From Lachnospiraceae bacterium (GTDB taxonomy: Bacteria > Bacillota > Clostridia > Lachnospirales > Lachnospiraceae), in the NCBI GenBank assembly GCA_011959285.1, contig BLLW01000006.1:1-64000 (forward strand): 64,000 nt of DNA, written 5' to 3'. This document shows, piece by piece, positions 34,192 to 43,139 of this stretch. The first letter of the stretch is position 1, and the number at the start of each line of letters is the position of its first letter. The notes below the pieces were generated by a model. It was not told the DNA's origin. It saw only the letters and a list, made by a program, of their open reading frames with translations, and made no database searches. The position numbers were made by a program, and so were the translations under genes.

Positions 34192-35844
34192 CTACTGCAC
34201 CACGCCGGTTCCCGGTCTAGTCCATACAATATTCTCCCGAATCATCTGATCGATGTCCATTCCAATAATCTGTGACGCCCGTTCCTTTGCGGACGCTTCA
34301 TTAGACGTTCCTAAATTTTTGTAAATCTCATAAGCAGGCTTTTTGTTGCCGCTTAAGTCGCACAATCCAAGCGCTAAGTGGCTTTCCATCTCGTGGGCGT
34401 CATCGGTGTGCCGAAATAAGATAAAAGCATCGATATCAGGTATGGATGCCGCTTTCAGATAGCCATAGGCTATGGACGCCTCCTGCGCATCTGTTCCAAA
34501 ATCAGAGGTATATCCAATCTCCGCCAGAGAAATACTCCTTACCTCTCCTGCAGGATTTAAAAACTGCTTCTGATGCATATAATCAATTAATATATCAATG
34601 TTCTGCATGGTAATATAAGGGCTGGAAATGCTTTCCTTGACCCATGCTTCCGGTCCATTCCATGCATAGGGATCATATAGGGGCGAATTATACGGATGGA
34701 AGGAAAGACTCCAGTCAATATTTCCCTCCCGAATCATATAGTAATTGAACTGATCCAGATATTCCTTTGCCAGGAAACTTCCTGGGTTGGATTTGCGGTT
34801 CCACTCCTGGTCTATAGAATTATAAATTCTCACATTGGCATTCATGCTCTTCATTTCATTATAGATGATACGGAATGCCTTGACATAATTATTTACATTG
34901 TAATCCAGAGACGTGGAATTGCTATACCACCATGACGTCCGGGCATTCACTTCATTCCCAATAATCCAATTATCCACCTGCCCATATTCAAACCTTCCAG
35001 AATAACGCTGTCCCAGAAAAGCGCCTATTGCCTTTAAATAATTGGTACCAGCGGCATCCGCTATATTAAGGGCATATCCTTCACACACACCATCCCGTGC
35101 CGAAGGATGGACCAAATCCTGAGAATAAGTCCCCTTTCCGCCGTTTAAGATCACCATCGTGACCTGCATGCCGTAGCTGTTAAACGTCCGCACTGCCCCG
35201 TCATAATTTTTCACCATCTCCCCGTCAAAGTAATAAGTCTGCCCATTATACTCGAAAGGAATGGCTCCAGGAACAGATGCTCCGGAACAGATATCATCCA
35301 AATGCATATTATAGACCACCTGCTGAATCCCCAGTTCCTGCAAATCTCCATTTGCAATTTTCTCGATCTCCGGCAAAATCCCCTTGATTCCTACATTCAT
35401 GCGGGGGGAAGTCAGCGCCGCTAGGACTTCCGGATTCGTGATATAATGTTCATCGCTCACCTGGTACATCTGCCCGTTCCGCTTTACTGCCACCAAAAAC
35501 TTACGGCTCAAGTTTGAATCTGCCGTATTATAGTTCAATGGAAAACTCACAGAAACAGAGGTCCCAGCCTTCACTGAAGCTACGATTTCCCCAGCTGTTC
35601 CGTCCAGATAGACTTCATCTGCATAAATATAAAACTTGCCGTCGTCACTTGCAGGAACACTGCCTGTCTTAATATGGCACACCACATCCGTCCCTGAAAT
35701 CAGGCAGGAGTCAATTGCCACACTGCGTCCTGCTGCCTGTGCCTTGAGCGGTTTATCAAAAAAAAGTACCATACTTCCTATCATGAATATGATGGCAGCA
35801 AGCGCTGCCATCATTTTTGTCATTGGTTTTTTACTTCTGTCCAT
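34192..35844 (-). CDS. Secreted DUF5722-like protein
   Basis: From ATG 35844 (after GAGGGAGA) the protein is 550 residues. A signal peptide or anchor covers about 8-38 (KMMAALAAIIFMIGSMVLFF, then AQAAG). The mature part has an N-terminal beta domain and a TIM-barrel-like domain with glycoside-hydrolase-style blocks: DNWIIGNEVNARTSWW, DWSLSFHPYNSP and SLAEIGYTSDF, where the Glu residues of NEV and AEI are in the places of acid/base and nucleophile of GH-A clans. This matches DUF5722 as I recall it. The substrate is unknown. It is the last gene of the hyp operon. Confidence 0.7.
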   Translation of the reverse strand: MDRSKKPMTKMMAALAAIIFMIGSMVLFFDKPLKAQAAGRSVAIDSCLISGTDVVCHIKTGSVPASDDGKFYIYADEVYLDGTAGEIVASVKAGTSVSVSFPLNYNTADSNLSRKFLVAVKRNGQMYQVSDEHYITNPEVLAALTSPRMNVGIKGILPEIEKIANGDLQELGIQQVVYNMHLDDICSGASVPGAIPFEYNGQTYYFDGEMVKNYDGAVRTFNSYGMQVTMVILNGGKGTYSQDLVHPSARDGVCEGYALNIADAAGTNYLKAIGAFLGQRYSGRFEYGQVDNWIIGNEVNARTSWWYSNSTSLDYNVNNYVKAFRIIYNEMKSMNANVRIYNSIDQEWNRKSNPGSFLAKEYLDQFNYYMIREGNIDWSLSFHPYNSPLYDPYAWNGPEAWVKESISSPYITMQNIDILIDYMHQKQFLNPAGEVRSISLAEIGYTSDFGTDAQEASIAYGYLKAASIPDIDAFILFRHTDDAHEMESHLALGLCDLSGNKKPAYEIYKNLGTSNEASAKERASQIIGMDIDQMIRENIVWTRPGTGVVQ

Positions 35845-35893
35845 TCCAATCTCCCTCTGGATGCTGCAGACCAAAGTGTCTTCTCGCATATTG

Positions 35894-36931
35894 CTATTCC
35901 GCTCTTGCCATCGCTGTCTTGAAATCTTTCTGATCCGTAAAGATTTCGTTGGTATAAGGATTCTTCTTCTGCGTCTTCGCGCGTTTCAATATCACGGCAA
36001 ACACTACAATATTGACTGCAATGGACAGAATGGAAATGATACCCTGCGCCGTGGGATTTGCCACTGTAGGCATTGCCTCTCCAAACGCTGCTGCCACTCC
36101 TCCTGCTCCGTATACGGAAGATACCGTTGTAAAACGGCTTCCGTCCTGGAACAGCGGGAATACCTGTGCAAACATACACCACAATGCCAATGTGTTGGCA
36201 CGGTTCTGAATCCATCCGCCCTTATTCCAGAAAGCATTAGCAACTGTAGGCGCCAGCAGAAGGGCAAAACCGCAGAACCATGCATGGGTAGGCAGATTCA
36301 AATAGGTATACTGGAAATTCCAGATATCATAAGCTAAGATAAAACACCATGTCATATCCGGCCAGAGCATATCCTTTTTATCTTTAGAGGAATAAATTCC
36401 CCACCAGCCTGTCATACATAGGATATTAAGAATGCCGGCAATACCGTTTAAAATGTTCCACCATCCGCCATAAAGCCACACACCTTCAGAGGATTTCCAC
36501 CATCCGCCCATGATGTTTCCGGCTCTCACCACAGATTCAAAATCTGATACCACCGCAATCATAATATTGATCGCAACGATTACAAAGGGAAACACCTTAA
36601 ATGCATGGGATTTTCCCAGCTTTCCCCAGTGATATTTGATAATCATAAAGCCGATACACCCGGCCAACGCCGCATACAGCTTTGCATAGTGGAACCAGCT
36701 GTTCATGTGCACATAGGTCTGATTATTCAACGCCCATTCGGCTCCCTGCGCCGCTCCCACGTAAATCGCAATGAAATAAACCGTCAGCACCGCAGGAATG
36801 GCAAAGAAACAGATTCCCCCTCCAATCTTGGTTCGGCGCGCGATCTCATTCATAATAATAAGCCCAGCAAACACCATGGCCCAGCCCAGCAAATGCCAGA
36901 TAATCCTTTCATCATAAATTTGAAAAATCAT
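35894..36931 (-). CDS. DUF5692-like polytopic membrane protein
   Basis: The 345-residue protein has about nine or ten hydrophobic helices, unusually many Trp residues (GGWWKSSEGVWLYGGWWNIL) and a charged C-terminal tail. It matches DUF5692 as I recall it, a family without function. It starts 30 bp after hypA stops, and the secreted DUF5722-like protein follows 49 bp later. The pair could act in the envelope. Confidence 0.72.
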   Translation of the reverse strand: MIFQIYDERIIWHLLGWAMVFAGLIIMNEIARRTKIGGGICFFAIPAVLTVYFIAIYVGAAQGAEWALNNQTYVHMNSWFHYAKLYAALAGCIGFMIIKYHWGKLGKSHAFKVFPFVIVAINIMIAVVSDFESVVRAGNIMGGWWKSSEGVWLYGGWWNILNGIAGILNILCMTGWWGIYSSKDKKDMLWPDMTWCFILAYDIWNFQYTYLNLPTHAWFCGFALLLAPTVANAFWNKGGWIQNRANTLALWCMFAQVFPLFQDGSRFTTVSSVYGAGGVAAAFGEAMPTVANPTAQGIISILSIAVNIVVFAVILKRAKTQKKNPYTNEIFTDQKDFKTAMARAE

Positions 36932-36961
36932 AATCTCACCCTCTCTTTCTTGCCTTATAGC

Positions 36962-37306
36962 TTAATATACTTCAATCTCTTTAATATTAAATTCATTTCC
37001 CTGCAAAAGCCAAGTATCCGGGCTTTGACAATAGGGGCAGATTTTTCCATATTCCACGGTGGGATAAGTCTGACCGCATCCCTCACAATAGGTAACTGCG
37101 GGAAGCTGTTCCACAGCAAGTTCCGCTTCCGCAAACAGCTCCCGCTTTTTTATCGCCCATTTCCAGCAGTTCTGTAGGTAGGACTCAATCACCGTCGACA
37201 CCTCGCCCAGCTCCAGAACTACTTTAGAGATGCCTTTCACTTGATTTTCCTCAGCAACCTTTTCCAGATTATCCATTATGTGAAATACTACTCCCAATTC
37301 ATGCAT
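36962..37306 (-). CDS. hypA: HypA-like nickel metallochaperone
   Basis: A 114-residue nickel chaperone. The N-terminus MHELG supplies the nickel-binding amine and His2, and Cys 74/77 and 90/93 (CEGC and CPYC) make the structural zinc site. HypA usually hands Ni(II) to [NiFe]-hydrogenase or urease maturation with HypB, which is encoded one gene upstream. No nickel hydrogenase is present here, so it may serve the Lar cofactor pathway or the neighbouring oxidoreductase. ATG 37306 lies three bases after the oxidoreductase stop. Confidence 0.9.
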   Translation of the reverse strand: MHELGVVFHIMDNLEKVAEENQVKGISKVVLELGEVSTVIESYLQNCWKWAIKKRELFAEAELAVEQLPAVTYCEGCGQTYPTVEYGKICPYCQSPDTWLLQGNEFNIKEIEVY

Positions 37307-37309
37307 CGC

Positions 37310-40096
37310 TTAATCCTTCTTCGGCGCAAATTTGACTTTCAAAGACTGCTTAATCATATTCGGCAGCACATATTTAAGTTTATCCTCGGATTTCACCATC
37401 TCAGAACAGCCCGGCAATTCCCTGTGCAGGGTAATTGCATCAAATACACACTTCGTCGTACAAAGACCGCACCCGATACATTTGTTAGGGTCTACCACGG
37501 ATGCGCCGCAGGATAGACAGCGTGAAGTCTCCGCCTTCACCTGTTCCTCCGTCAACGTATGGGACAGGTCTCGGAAACTGCGCATCTGAGCTTCCTCCGC
37601 CTTCTCGGGTCTTTGCCTGTCAGTGTTGTCATAGCTGGCAATATAGATATCTTCTTTGTCAAGTTCAATAAAATCTCTCCGGTTACGTCCGATGGTCAAG
37701 GTGCAATGCTCATGTACAAACCGGTGCAGGGAAATCGCCCCTTCCCTTCCTGCCGCAATGGCATCTATTGCAAATTTCGGTCCGGTATAGACATCCCCAC
37801 CTACAAAAATATCTGGCTCCGCCGTCTGATAGGTCAGCCTGTCGGCAATGGCTCCGCCATTCGGACGAAGTTCCACCCTCGTTCCTTTCAGCAGATCTCC
37901 CCAGATAATTCCCTGACCTACGCTGAAGATCACGCTGGCACAGGAAACCGTCATGGTATCCTCTTCGTCATAAAGCGGCGCAAATCTATGGTTCTCGTCA
38001 AATACGCGGGTGCACCTCTTAAATACCACTCCCACAGCCCTTCCATTTTCCGTAAGGATTTCCTTGGGACCCCATCCGTTATTGATGGCTATCTTCTCCT
38101 CTGCAGCTTCCAGAATCTCTTCCCTGCTTGCAGGCATCTCATCCCTGCTCTCCAAGCAGAACATAGATACCTTCCCTTGTCCGCAGCGAGTGCTGGTCCT
38201 TGCCGCATCGATGGCAACATTTCCGCCTCCGATGACAATCACATCGCCCACCAAGTCAAAGCCCTCTTTTGCACCAACCTCTTTCAGGAAATCTACTGCT
38301 GTATAAACTCCTTGGGCATCCTCCCCGGGAACCCCTGCCTTTCTGCCGCCCTGACAGCCAATGGCAATATAAAATCCCTTATATCCCTGGGCGCGGAGCT
38401 GTTCAATGGTAACATCCTTTCCCACCTCAACACCACACTTGATTGTGACGCCCATGGCTTTGATTATGTCGATTTCCGCCTCTATCAGATCCTTCTCCAG
38501 CTTATAAGAAGGGATTCCGTATGTAAGCATACCGCCGGGTCTTTCGTTTTTCTCAAATATAGTAGGCTTATACCCTTTATCAGCCAAGTAGTAAGCACAG
38601 GAAAGTCCTGCAGGACCAGCGCCGATGATAGCAATCTTTTCTTCAAAATATCCCTTTAAGGAGGGAACGGTGGGCTTTGGTATGTAACGGGTCTCCGCTT
38701 TCAAATCTCTCTCCGCCACAAACCGCTTCACCTCATCGATGGCAACCGCTTCATCTAAGGTGCCACGAGTACAGGCATCCTCACAGCGGCGATTACAGAT
38801 ACGTCCGCAGATTGCCGGCAGGGGATTATCTTTCTTAATAAGCGCCAGCGCTTCTTCGTAACGCCCTTCCTTTGCCAGCTGAAGATATCCCTGCACTGCA
38901 ATATGTGCAGGGCATGCCGTCTTGCAAGGCGCCGTTCCGGTATCATAGCAGTTGATCCGGTTCACATCCCTGTAATTATGGGTCCACATATGCTCTCCCC
39001 ACTTCTGTTCCTGGGGAAGGGGCATCTTGGGATAAGCAACCTCGCTGCCGTCCTTTTTGCAGAGCTTCTGTCCCAGCTTCACTGCGCCTGCCGGACATAC
39101 CTCCACACATTTGCCGCAGGCAACGCACTTACTCTTATCTACCTTTGCCACATACGCCGAGCGGGACATATTTGGCGTGTTAAAAAGCTGTGAAGTCCGC
39201 AGAGCGTAACATACATTCACATTACAGTTACAGATGGCAAAAATCTTGTTGGCGCCGTCAATATTGGTAATCTGATGGACAAACCCGTTATCCTCCGCCT
39301 GTTTAAAAATTGCCAGAGCTTCCTCTCTGGTAATGTACCGCCCATCCTTCTGGGTCTCCACCACATAATCCGCCATATCGCCTACGGCAACGCACCATCC
39401 CTCCGGATCGTCCCCACAACCTTCATCATGATACAGCCGGGAACGCCGGCAGGAACAAGGACTGGCGGCATACTTGCCCTCATACTTGGTAAGCCAGTAA
39501 GAAATATGCTCTAAATCGATGGATTCGCTCTCCATCTCGATTGCCTTTTCCACCGGAATGACATGCATGCCGATTCCGTTGCCGCCTTCTCCTACAAAGG
39601 GCGTGACATGTTCAAGGGGAAGCCTTGACATATGCTCAAAAAATAACGTAACTTCCGGATTCTTCTCCATGACAGCGCTGTTCATGTTGAAAAACTCTGC
39701 CGCTCCCGGCACGAACATGGGAAGCACATACTGCTTTTCGTGCTGGGGATTTTCCCAGTTGTACTCTAAAATGCCCTTCACAGACATTTCCTGCAGCTTC
39801 GGCTCTAACTCTTCTTCCGGCATGCCCGTCAGCTTCACCATGGCTTTTAAAGTCTTCGGCTTTCTCACGCCCATCTTCAAAGCGATTTCCGCTTCCTCAT
39901 CCGTAAGTACTCCTGCAAGCCCCCAATACTCAGGATCATCCTGGGTGATCTTCTTGATTCCCAGCTTCTGGGGAATCCTGTCCGTCATCATCTTCCCCAG
40001 TTTGATAATGCTTTCCCTTGGCGGTGCGTTGTGATCCGCCTGATGCTCGGGATAAACATAATCAGGATATAGTTCTTTGTCCAGTTTTCTCTCCAT
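37310..40096 (-). CDS. Multi-domain Fe-S/FAD oxidoreductase (GltD-like)
   Basis: At 928 residues it has several redox modules. An N-terminal 320-residue region holds unusual Cys groups (SPCSCRRSRLYHDEGCGDD near 214 and ICNCNVNVC near 290). A [4Fe-4S] ferredoxin motif CVACGKCVEVCPAGA is near 325. A GltD/NfnB-type domain follows (TACPAHI, CGRICNRRCEDAC, FAD site IGAGPAGLSCAYYL near 500, NAD(P) site VIGGGNVAIDAARTS near 625), and a final CIGCGLCTTKC lies near 885. It is a cytosolic electron-transfer enzyme with unknown acceptor, sandwiched between hypB and hypA. Confidence 0.82.
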   Translation of the reverse strand: MERKLDKELYPDYVYPEHQADHNAPPRESIIKLGKMMTDRIPQKLGIKKITQDDPEYWGLAGVLTDEEAEIALKMGVRKPKTLKAMVKLTGMPEEELEPKLQEMSVKGILEYNWENPQHEKQYVLPMFVPGAAEFFNMNSAVMEKNPEVTLFFEHMSRLPLEHVTPFVGEGGNGIGMHVIPVEKAIEMESESIDLEHISYWLTKYEGKYAASPCSCRRSRLYHDEGCGDDPEGWCVAVGDMADYVVETQKDGRYITREEALAIFKQAEDNGFVHQITNIDGANKIFAICNCNVNVCYALRTSQLFNTPNMSRSAYVAKVDKSKCVACGKCVEVCPAGAVKLGQKLCKKDGSEVAYPKMPLPQEQKWGEHMWTHNYRDVNRINCYDTGTAPCKTACPAHIAVQGYLQLAKEGRYEEALALIKKDNPLPAICGRICNRRCEDACTRGTLDEAVAIDEVKRFVAERDLKAETRYIPKPTVPSLKGYFEEKIAIIGAGPAGLSCAYYLADKGYKPTIFEKNERPGGMLTYGIPSYKLEKDLIEAEIDIIKAMGVTIKCGVEVGKDVTIEQLRAQGYKGFYIAIGCQGGRKAGVPGEDAQGVYTAVDFLKEVGAKEGFDLVGDVIVIGGGNVAIDAARTSTRCGQGKVSMFCLESRDEMPASREEILEAAEEKIAINNGWGPKEILTENGRAVGVVFKRCTRVFDENHRFAPLYDEEDTMTVSCASVIFSVGQGIIWGDLLKGTRVELRPNGGAIADRLTYQTAEPDIFVGGDVYTGPKFAIDAIAAGREGAISLHRFVHEHCTLTIGRNRRDFIELDKEDIYIASYDNTDRQRPEKAEEAQMRSFRDLSHTLTEEQVKAETSRCLSCGASVVDPNKCIGCGLCTTKCVFDAITLHRELPGCSEMVKSEDKLKYVLPNMIKQSLKVKFAPKKD

Positions 40097-40170
40097 ACCT
40101 TCCTCCCTTGTAAAATTTGTTTTCTTATGTAAAACTTATTAAAAAATTCCTGTTAGCATTCGGCGTTTTA

Positions 40171-40845
40171 CTACCTCTTCTCACGCCAGCTTATAACCTC
40201 CTCCTTAAGCCATCCGCTCCATTCCTCAATCCCTTCCCCTGTCTTTGCACAGATTGGAATGATTTTCGCTTTAGGATTTCGCATGTGAATATATTCCTTA
40301 CACTTTTCCATGTCAAAATCAAAATAAGAAAGCACGTCCACCTTATTGATCAGCACCACATCGCAGATAGTGAACATCAGCGGATATTTCAGCGGTTTAT
40401 CATGTCCTTCCGGCACAGAAAGAATCATGGCATTCTTCACCGCACCCGTGTCAAACTCCGCCGGGCAGACAAGATTTCCCACATTTTCAAGAATTGCCAG
40501 TTCCACATCGCTGGTTTCCAATCCTGTAAGCCCCTGCCTAGTCATCTCTGCGTCCAGATGGCACATGCCCCCTGTATGGAGCTGAATCACCTTTGCACCT
40601 GATTCTGATATGGTCCGTGCATCCACATCCGAATCGATGTCAGCCTCCAAAATACCAATTTTAAAAGTGTTCTTAAGAACTTCTATGGTGCGCATCAGCG
40701 TGGTCGTCTTGCCAGCGCCCGGAGAAGACATCAGATTTAAAAGAAATACCCCCTTTTCCTTCAAATCCTGCCGTAATAAATCCGCCTGCCGGTCATTGTC
40801 GGCAAAGACGCTCTGCTTGATTTCTAAAATTCTCACTTCACGCAT
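40171..40845 (-). CDS. hypB: HypB GTPase, nickel insertion
   Basis: A 224-residue GTPase that works with HypA in nickel delivery. The P-loop SSPGAGKTT is at 40-48, EADIDSDVDA follows, the shared metal site GGMCHLD has Cys 95 and His 96, and the G4 motif is NKVD. It lacks an N-terminal His-rich nickel store. It lies 10 bp after the small ORF that follows larE. No hydrogenase gene is visible. Confidence 0.93.
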   Translation of the reverse strand: MREVRILEIKQSVFADNDRQADLLRQDLKEKGVFLLNLMSSPGAGKTTTLMRTIEVLKNTFKIGILEADIDSDVDARTISESGAKVIQLHTGGMCHLDAEMTRQGLTGLETSDVELAILENVGNLVCPAEFDTGAVKNAMILSVPEGHDKPLKYPLMFTICDVVLINKVDVLSYFDFDMEKCKEYIHMRNPKAKIIPICAKTGEGIEEWSGWLKEEVISWREKR

Positions 40846-40854
40846 GGATGTACC

Positions 40855-40995
40855 TCATCTTTCACACATTCTCTCTATATCAGTATATCCATTCCTCAAG
40901 TTAAAATCAACCCATATTGGATTAGTACCCTCGCACCCCAGCGCACTCTCACTCACCTTTAAATTGCTGTATCTTTTCAATTCTCTATACTTCAT
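40855..40995 (-). CDS. 46-residue protein between larE and hypB
   Basis: An ORF from ATG 40995 to TGA 40855-40857, with AAGGAAGGT six bases before the start. It encodes 46 residues beginning MKYRELKRYSNLK, with Cys at 21 and 44 and a Trp in NPIWVDFNLRNGY. No hydrophobic helix. The strong ribosome site and snug position (23 bp after larE, 10 bp before hypB) support a real gene. I recognise no family. A role in nickel handling is only an inference from context. Confidence 0.55.
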   Translation of the reverse strand: MKYRELKRYSNLKVSESALGCEGTNPIWVDFNLRNGYTDIERMCER

Positions 40996-41018
40996 AACGA
41001 TACCTTCCTTTCCATCCT

Positions 41019-41846
41019 TTATTTATCTCTGTTGAAATCTACATCCATGCTGCCGGAACGAAACCCTTCAAGGTCTAATGTTATGTAAACAAAACCCAGT
41101 TTTTTCAGATACCCTGTGATTTCCTCCTTATGCACCAGAAATTCAGAAAATGCACTTGTATCAATCTCAATCCTTGCAATCCCGCCATGTACCCTTATTC
41201 TGACATTATGTAAACCAAATGTTTTTAAGAAAGCCTCGCCTTTGTCCACCTGCTCCATTTTTGCATAGGTAAGCTCTGTCCCATAAGGAAACCGCGTGGC
41301 AAGGCAGGGGGTTGACGGTTTAGAAGCGGCAGCAAGACTATACTCGCCAGCCATTTTCCTCACCTCTGCCTTTGTCATGCCAGCTTCCGCCAAAGGACTG
41401 ATAATCTGCAGTTCCCTAAGCGCCTGTATGCCCGGACGATATACGTGAAGATCGTCCTCATTGGTCCCCTCCAAAATCGCATTTATACCAAGTTCTGCTG
41501 CCCGCTCCTTCATCTTAAGGAACAGATACCTTTTGCACAAATAGCAGCGGTTCACCGGGTTATTCATGATTCCTGCTTCCTTAAGTTCATCCACGGCAAT
41601 CACAATGTGAACTGCCCCGATTTCATCACATACTCTTTTTGCCTCTTCAATTTCCCCTCCCGGGTGCAGGCGGGTCTGCATAGTCAACGCATAAACCTTC
41701 CTGCCGGTCTTATCCGCCGCCATACATGCCAGTTTTAAAAGCAGGCAACTGTCAACGCCTCCCGAAAAAGCCACTGCCACATCCTGCTCAGCATACTGGG
41801 TCACATGATGAATCAGCCTTCCTCTTTTTGCTGCATACTCCTCCAT
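41019..41846 (-). CDS. larE: LarE, sulfur transferase for the nickel-pincer cofactor
   Basis: LarE adenylates P2CMN carboxylates and inserts sulfur. The 275-residue protein has the PP-loop FSGGVDSC (28-33 region). Cys 181 in STPCLATRFPYG is in the position of the sacrificial cysteine of the Lactiplantibacillus enzyme (Cys176). Cys 101 and 104 (RCYLCK) are additional and could support the Fe-S-dependent version of LarE, an inference. It overlaps larC by 34 bp. Confidence 0.92.
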   Translation of the reverse strand: MEEYAAKRGRLIHHVTQYAEQDVAVAFSGGVDSCLLLKLACMAADKTGRKVYALTMQTRLHPGGEIEEAKRVCDEIGAVHIVIAVDELKEAGIMNNPVNRCYLCKRYLFLKMKERAAELGINAILEGTNEDDLHVYRPGIQALRELQIISPLAEAGMTKAEVRKMAGEYSLAAASKPSTPCLATRFPYGTELTYAKMEQVDKGEAFLKTFGLHNVRIRVHGGIARIEIDTSAFSEFLVHKEEITGYLKKLGFVYITLDLEGFRSGSMDVDFNRDK

Positions 41847-43105
41847 ATTACCTCCTGCAAAGGCATTCCTTTTTTCTTCGCCACCCTGACCGCGCTCTCA
41901 TACTCCGGGTAGAGCCTCACTCTGCCATCCGGCAAAATGCATTTTTTTACTTTTATCTTCTCTTCCCCAAGTGTGATTTCCATATGTTCCCTCTCTAAAA
42001 CCGTGCGTTCCATCTTGATTCTTCGTATTCCTATGGTGGTGGTCTCTTCAAAAAGAATCTGCTCTAGTTCCTTTACCTTCTCTTCATCACAGATGACGGT
42101 AAGCAGATAGGCAGGACGGTTCTTCTTCATATACACAGGCGTAAAATGGACGTCCCTTGCCCCAGCATCCATCAGCCTGTCCATCACATACCCAAGCGCT
42201 TCCCCGGTACAATCGTCAACATTGGTTTCCAGCTTGTAAATCCAATCCTGTGCGGCGGCTTCTCCTGCCAGCTTCCTGTTCTTGTCCGTTGCTTTTTCCT
42301 CAATCAGCATTGCCCGGAGCAGGCTGGGTCTTTCATAATTCCGCTTTCCTGCCCCCATTCCGATTTTGGAAATCGTAAATTGCGCTGGCAATTCTGATGT
42401 AGTCCTTATTGCTGCAACAATTGCAGCTCCTGTGGGGGTTACAAGTTCCCCTTCCACTTCCGTCATCCTGACCGGAATTTGGTGAGCTTCCACAATATTC
42501 ATCACCGCCGGAACAGGCACCGGAAGAACGCCATGCTGGCATCTCACCGTCCCCTTCCCCTCACACACAAAAGGCACTGCCACTTCCGTGATGCCCAGGT
42601 TATCCAGACATACTGCCACCGCAACGATATCCACAATGGAGTCCACTGCTCCCACTTCGTGGAAATGCACCTGATCTATGGGCACACCATGGGCTTTTGC
42701 CTCCGCCTGTGCCAGTATATGGAAAATCTTTTCAGCGGTCTTCTTTGCCCCTGCACTGATTTCGGCGACTTCAATGATTTTCAGTATCTCCGGCAGCCCT
42801 CTATGCTCATGTGTATGCACATGAACATCATAATGATTTTCATAATGATGTCCGTGGCTGTGCCCATGCAGATATTCCATGTCATGATCATGATTCTCGT
42901 GCTGTGCATCCAGTTTTACAGAAAAGTCGCATACATCCAGCCCTGCCTTTTTCACCCTGCTGATTTCAATTTCAAACCCATGTACGGGAAGGCTTGCAAG
43001 CGCTTTCTTAAGCACACCGGCATCCGCTCCCAAGTCCAGCAGCGCCGCCACCGTCATATCCCCGCTAATTCCTGAATAACATTCTAAATACAAAATCCTG
43101 CCCAT
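41813..43105 (-). CDS. larC: LarC, nickel insertase of the pincer cofactor
   Basis: LarC inserts Ni into the dithio precursor in a CTP-dependent step. The 430-residue protein starts YLECYSGISGDMTVAALLDL, shows HFHEVGAVDSIVDIVAVAV and later ETNVDDCTGEALGYVMDRLM. A His-rich segment (about 80-110, including HGHSHGHHYENHYDVHVHTH) may hold nickel. In some lactobacilli larC needs a ribosomal frameshift; here it is one frame. I start at ATG 43105, because the ATG at 43117 overlaps the GGAGG site. Confidence 0.92.
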   Translation of the reverse strand: MGRILYLECYSGISGDMTVAALLDLGADAGVLKKALASLPVHGFEIEISRVKKAGLDVCDFSVKLDAQHENHDHDMEYLHGHSHGHHYENHYDVHVHTHEHRGLPEILKIIEVAEISAGAKKTAEKIFHILAQAEAKAHGVPIDQVHFHEVGAVDSIVDIVAVAVCLDNLGITEVAVPFVCEGKGTVRCQHGVLPVPVPAVMNIVEAHQIPVRMTEVEGELVTPTGAAIVAAIRTTSELPAQFTISKIGMGAGKRNYERPSLLRAMLIEEKATDKNRKLAGEAAAQDWIYKLETNVDDCTGEALGYVMDRLMDAGARDVHFTPVYMKKNRPAYLLTVICDEEKVKELEQILFEETTTIGIRRIKMERTVLEREHMEITLGEEKIKVKKCILPDGRVRLYPEYESAVRVAKKKGMPLQEVIWRSMQQKEEG

Positions 43106-43139
43106 CTTTGCCTCCATGCCAAAACAATTTATCAAACAT

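Noticed and set aside
37559-38659. A 366-codon plus-strand open frame
   Set aside because: It lies wholly opposite the oxidoreductase gene, has no ribosome site and no protein-like motif; it is a shadow frame.
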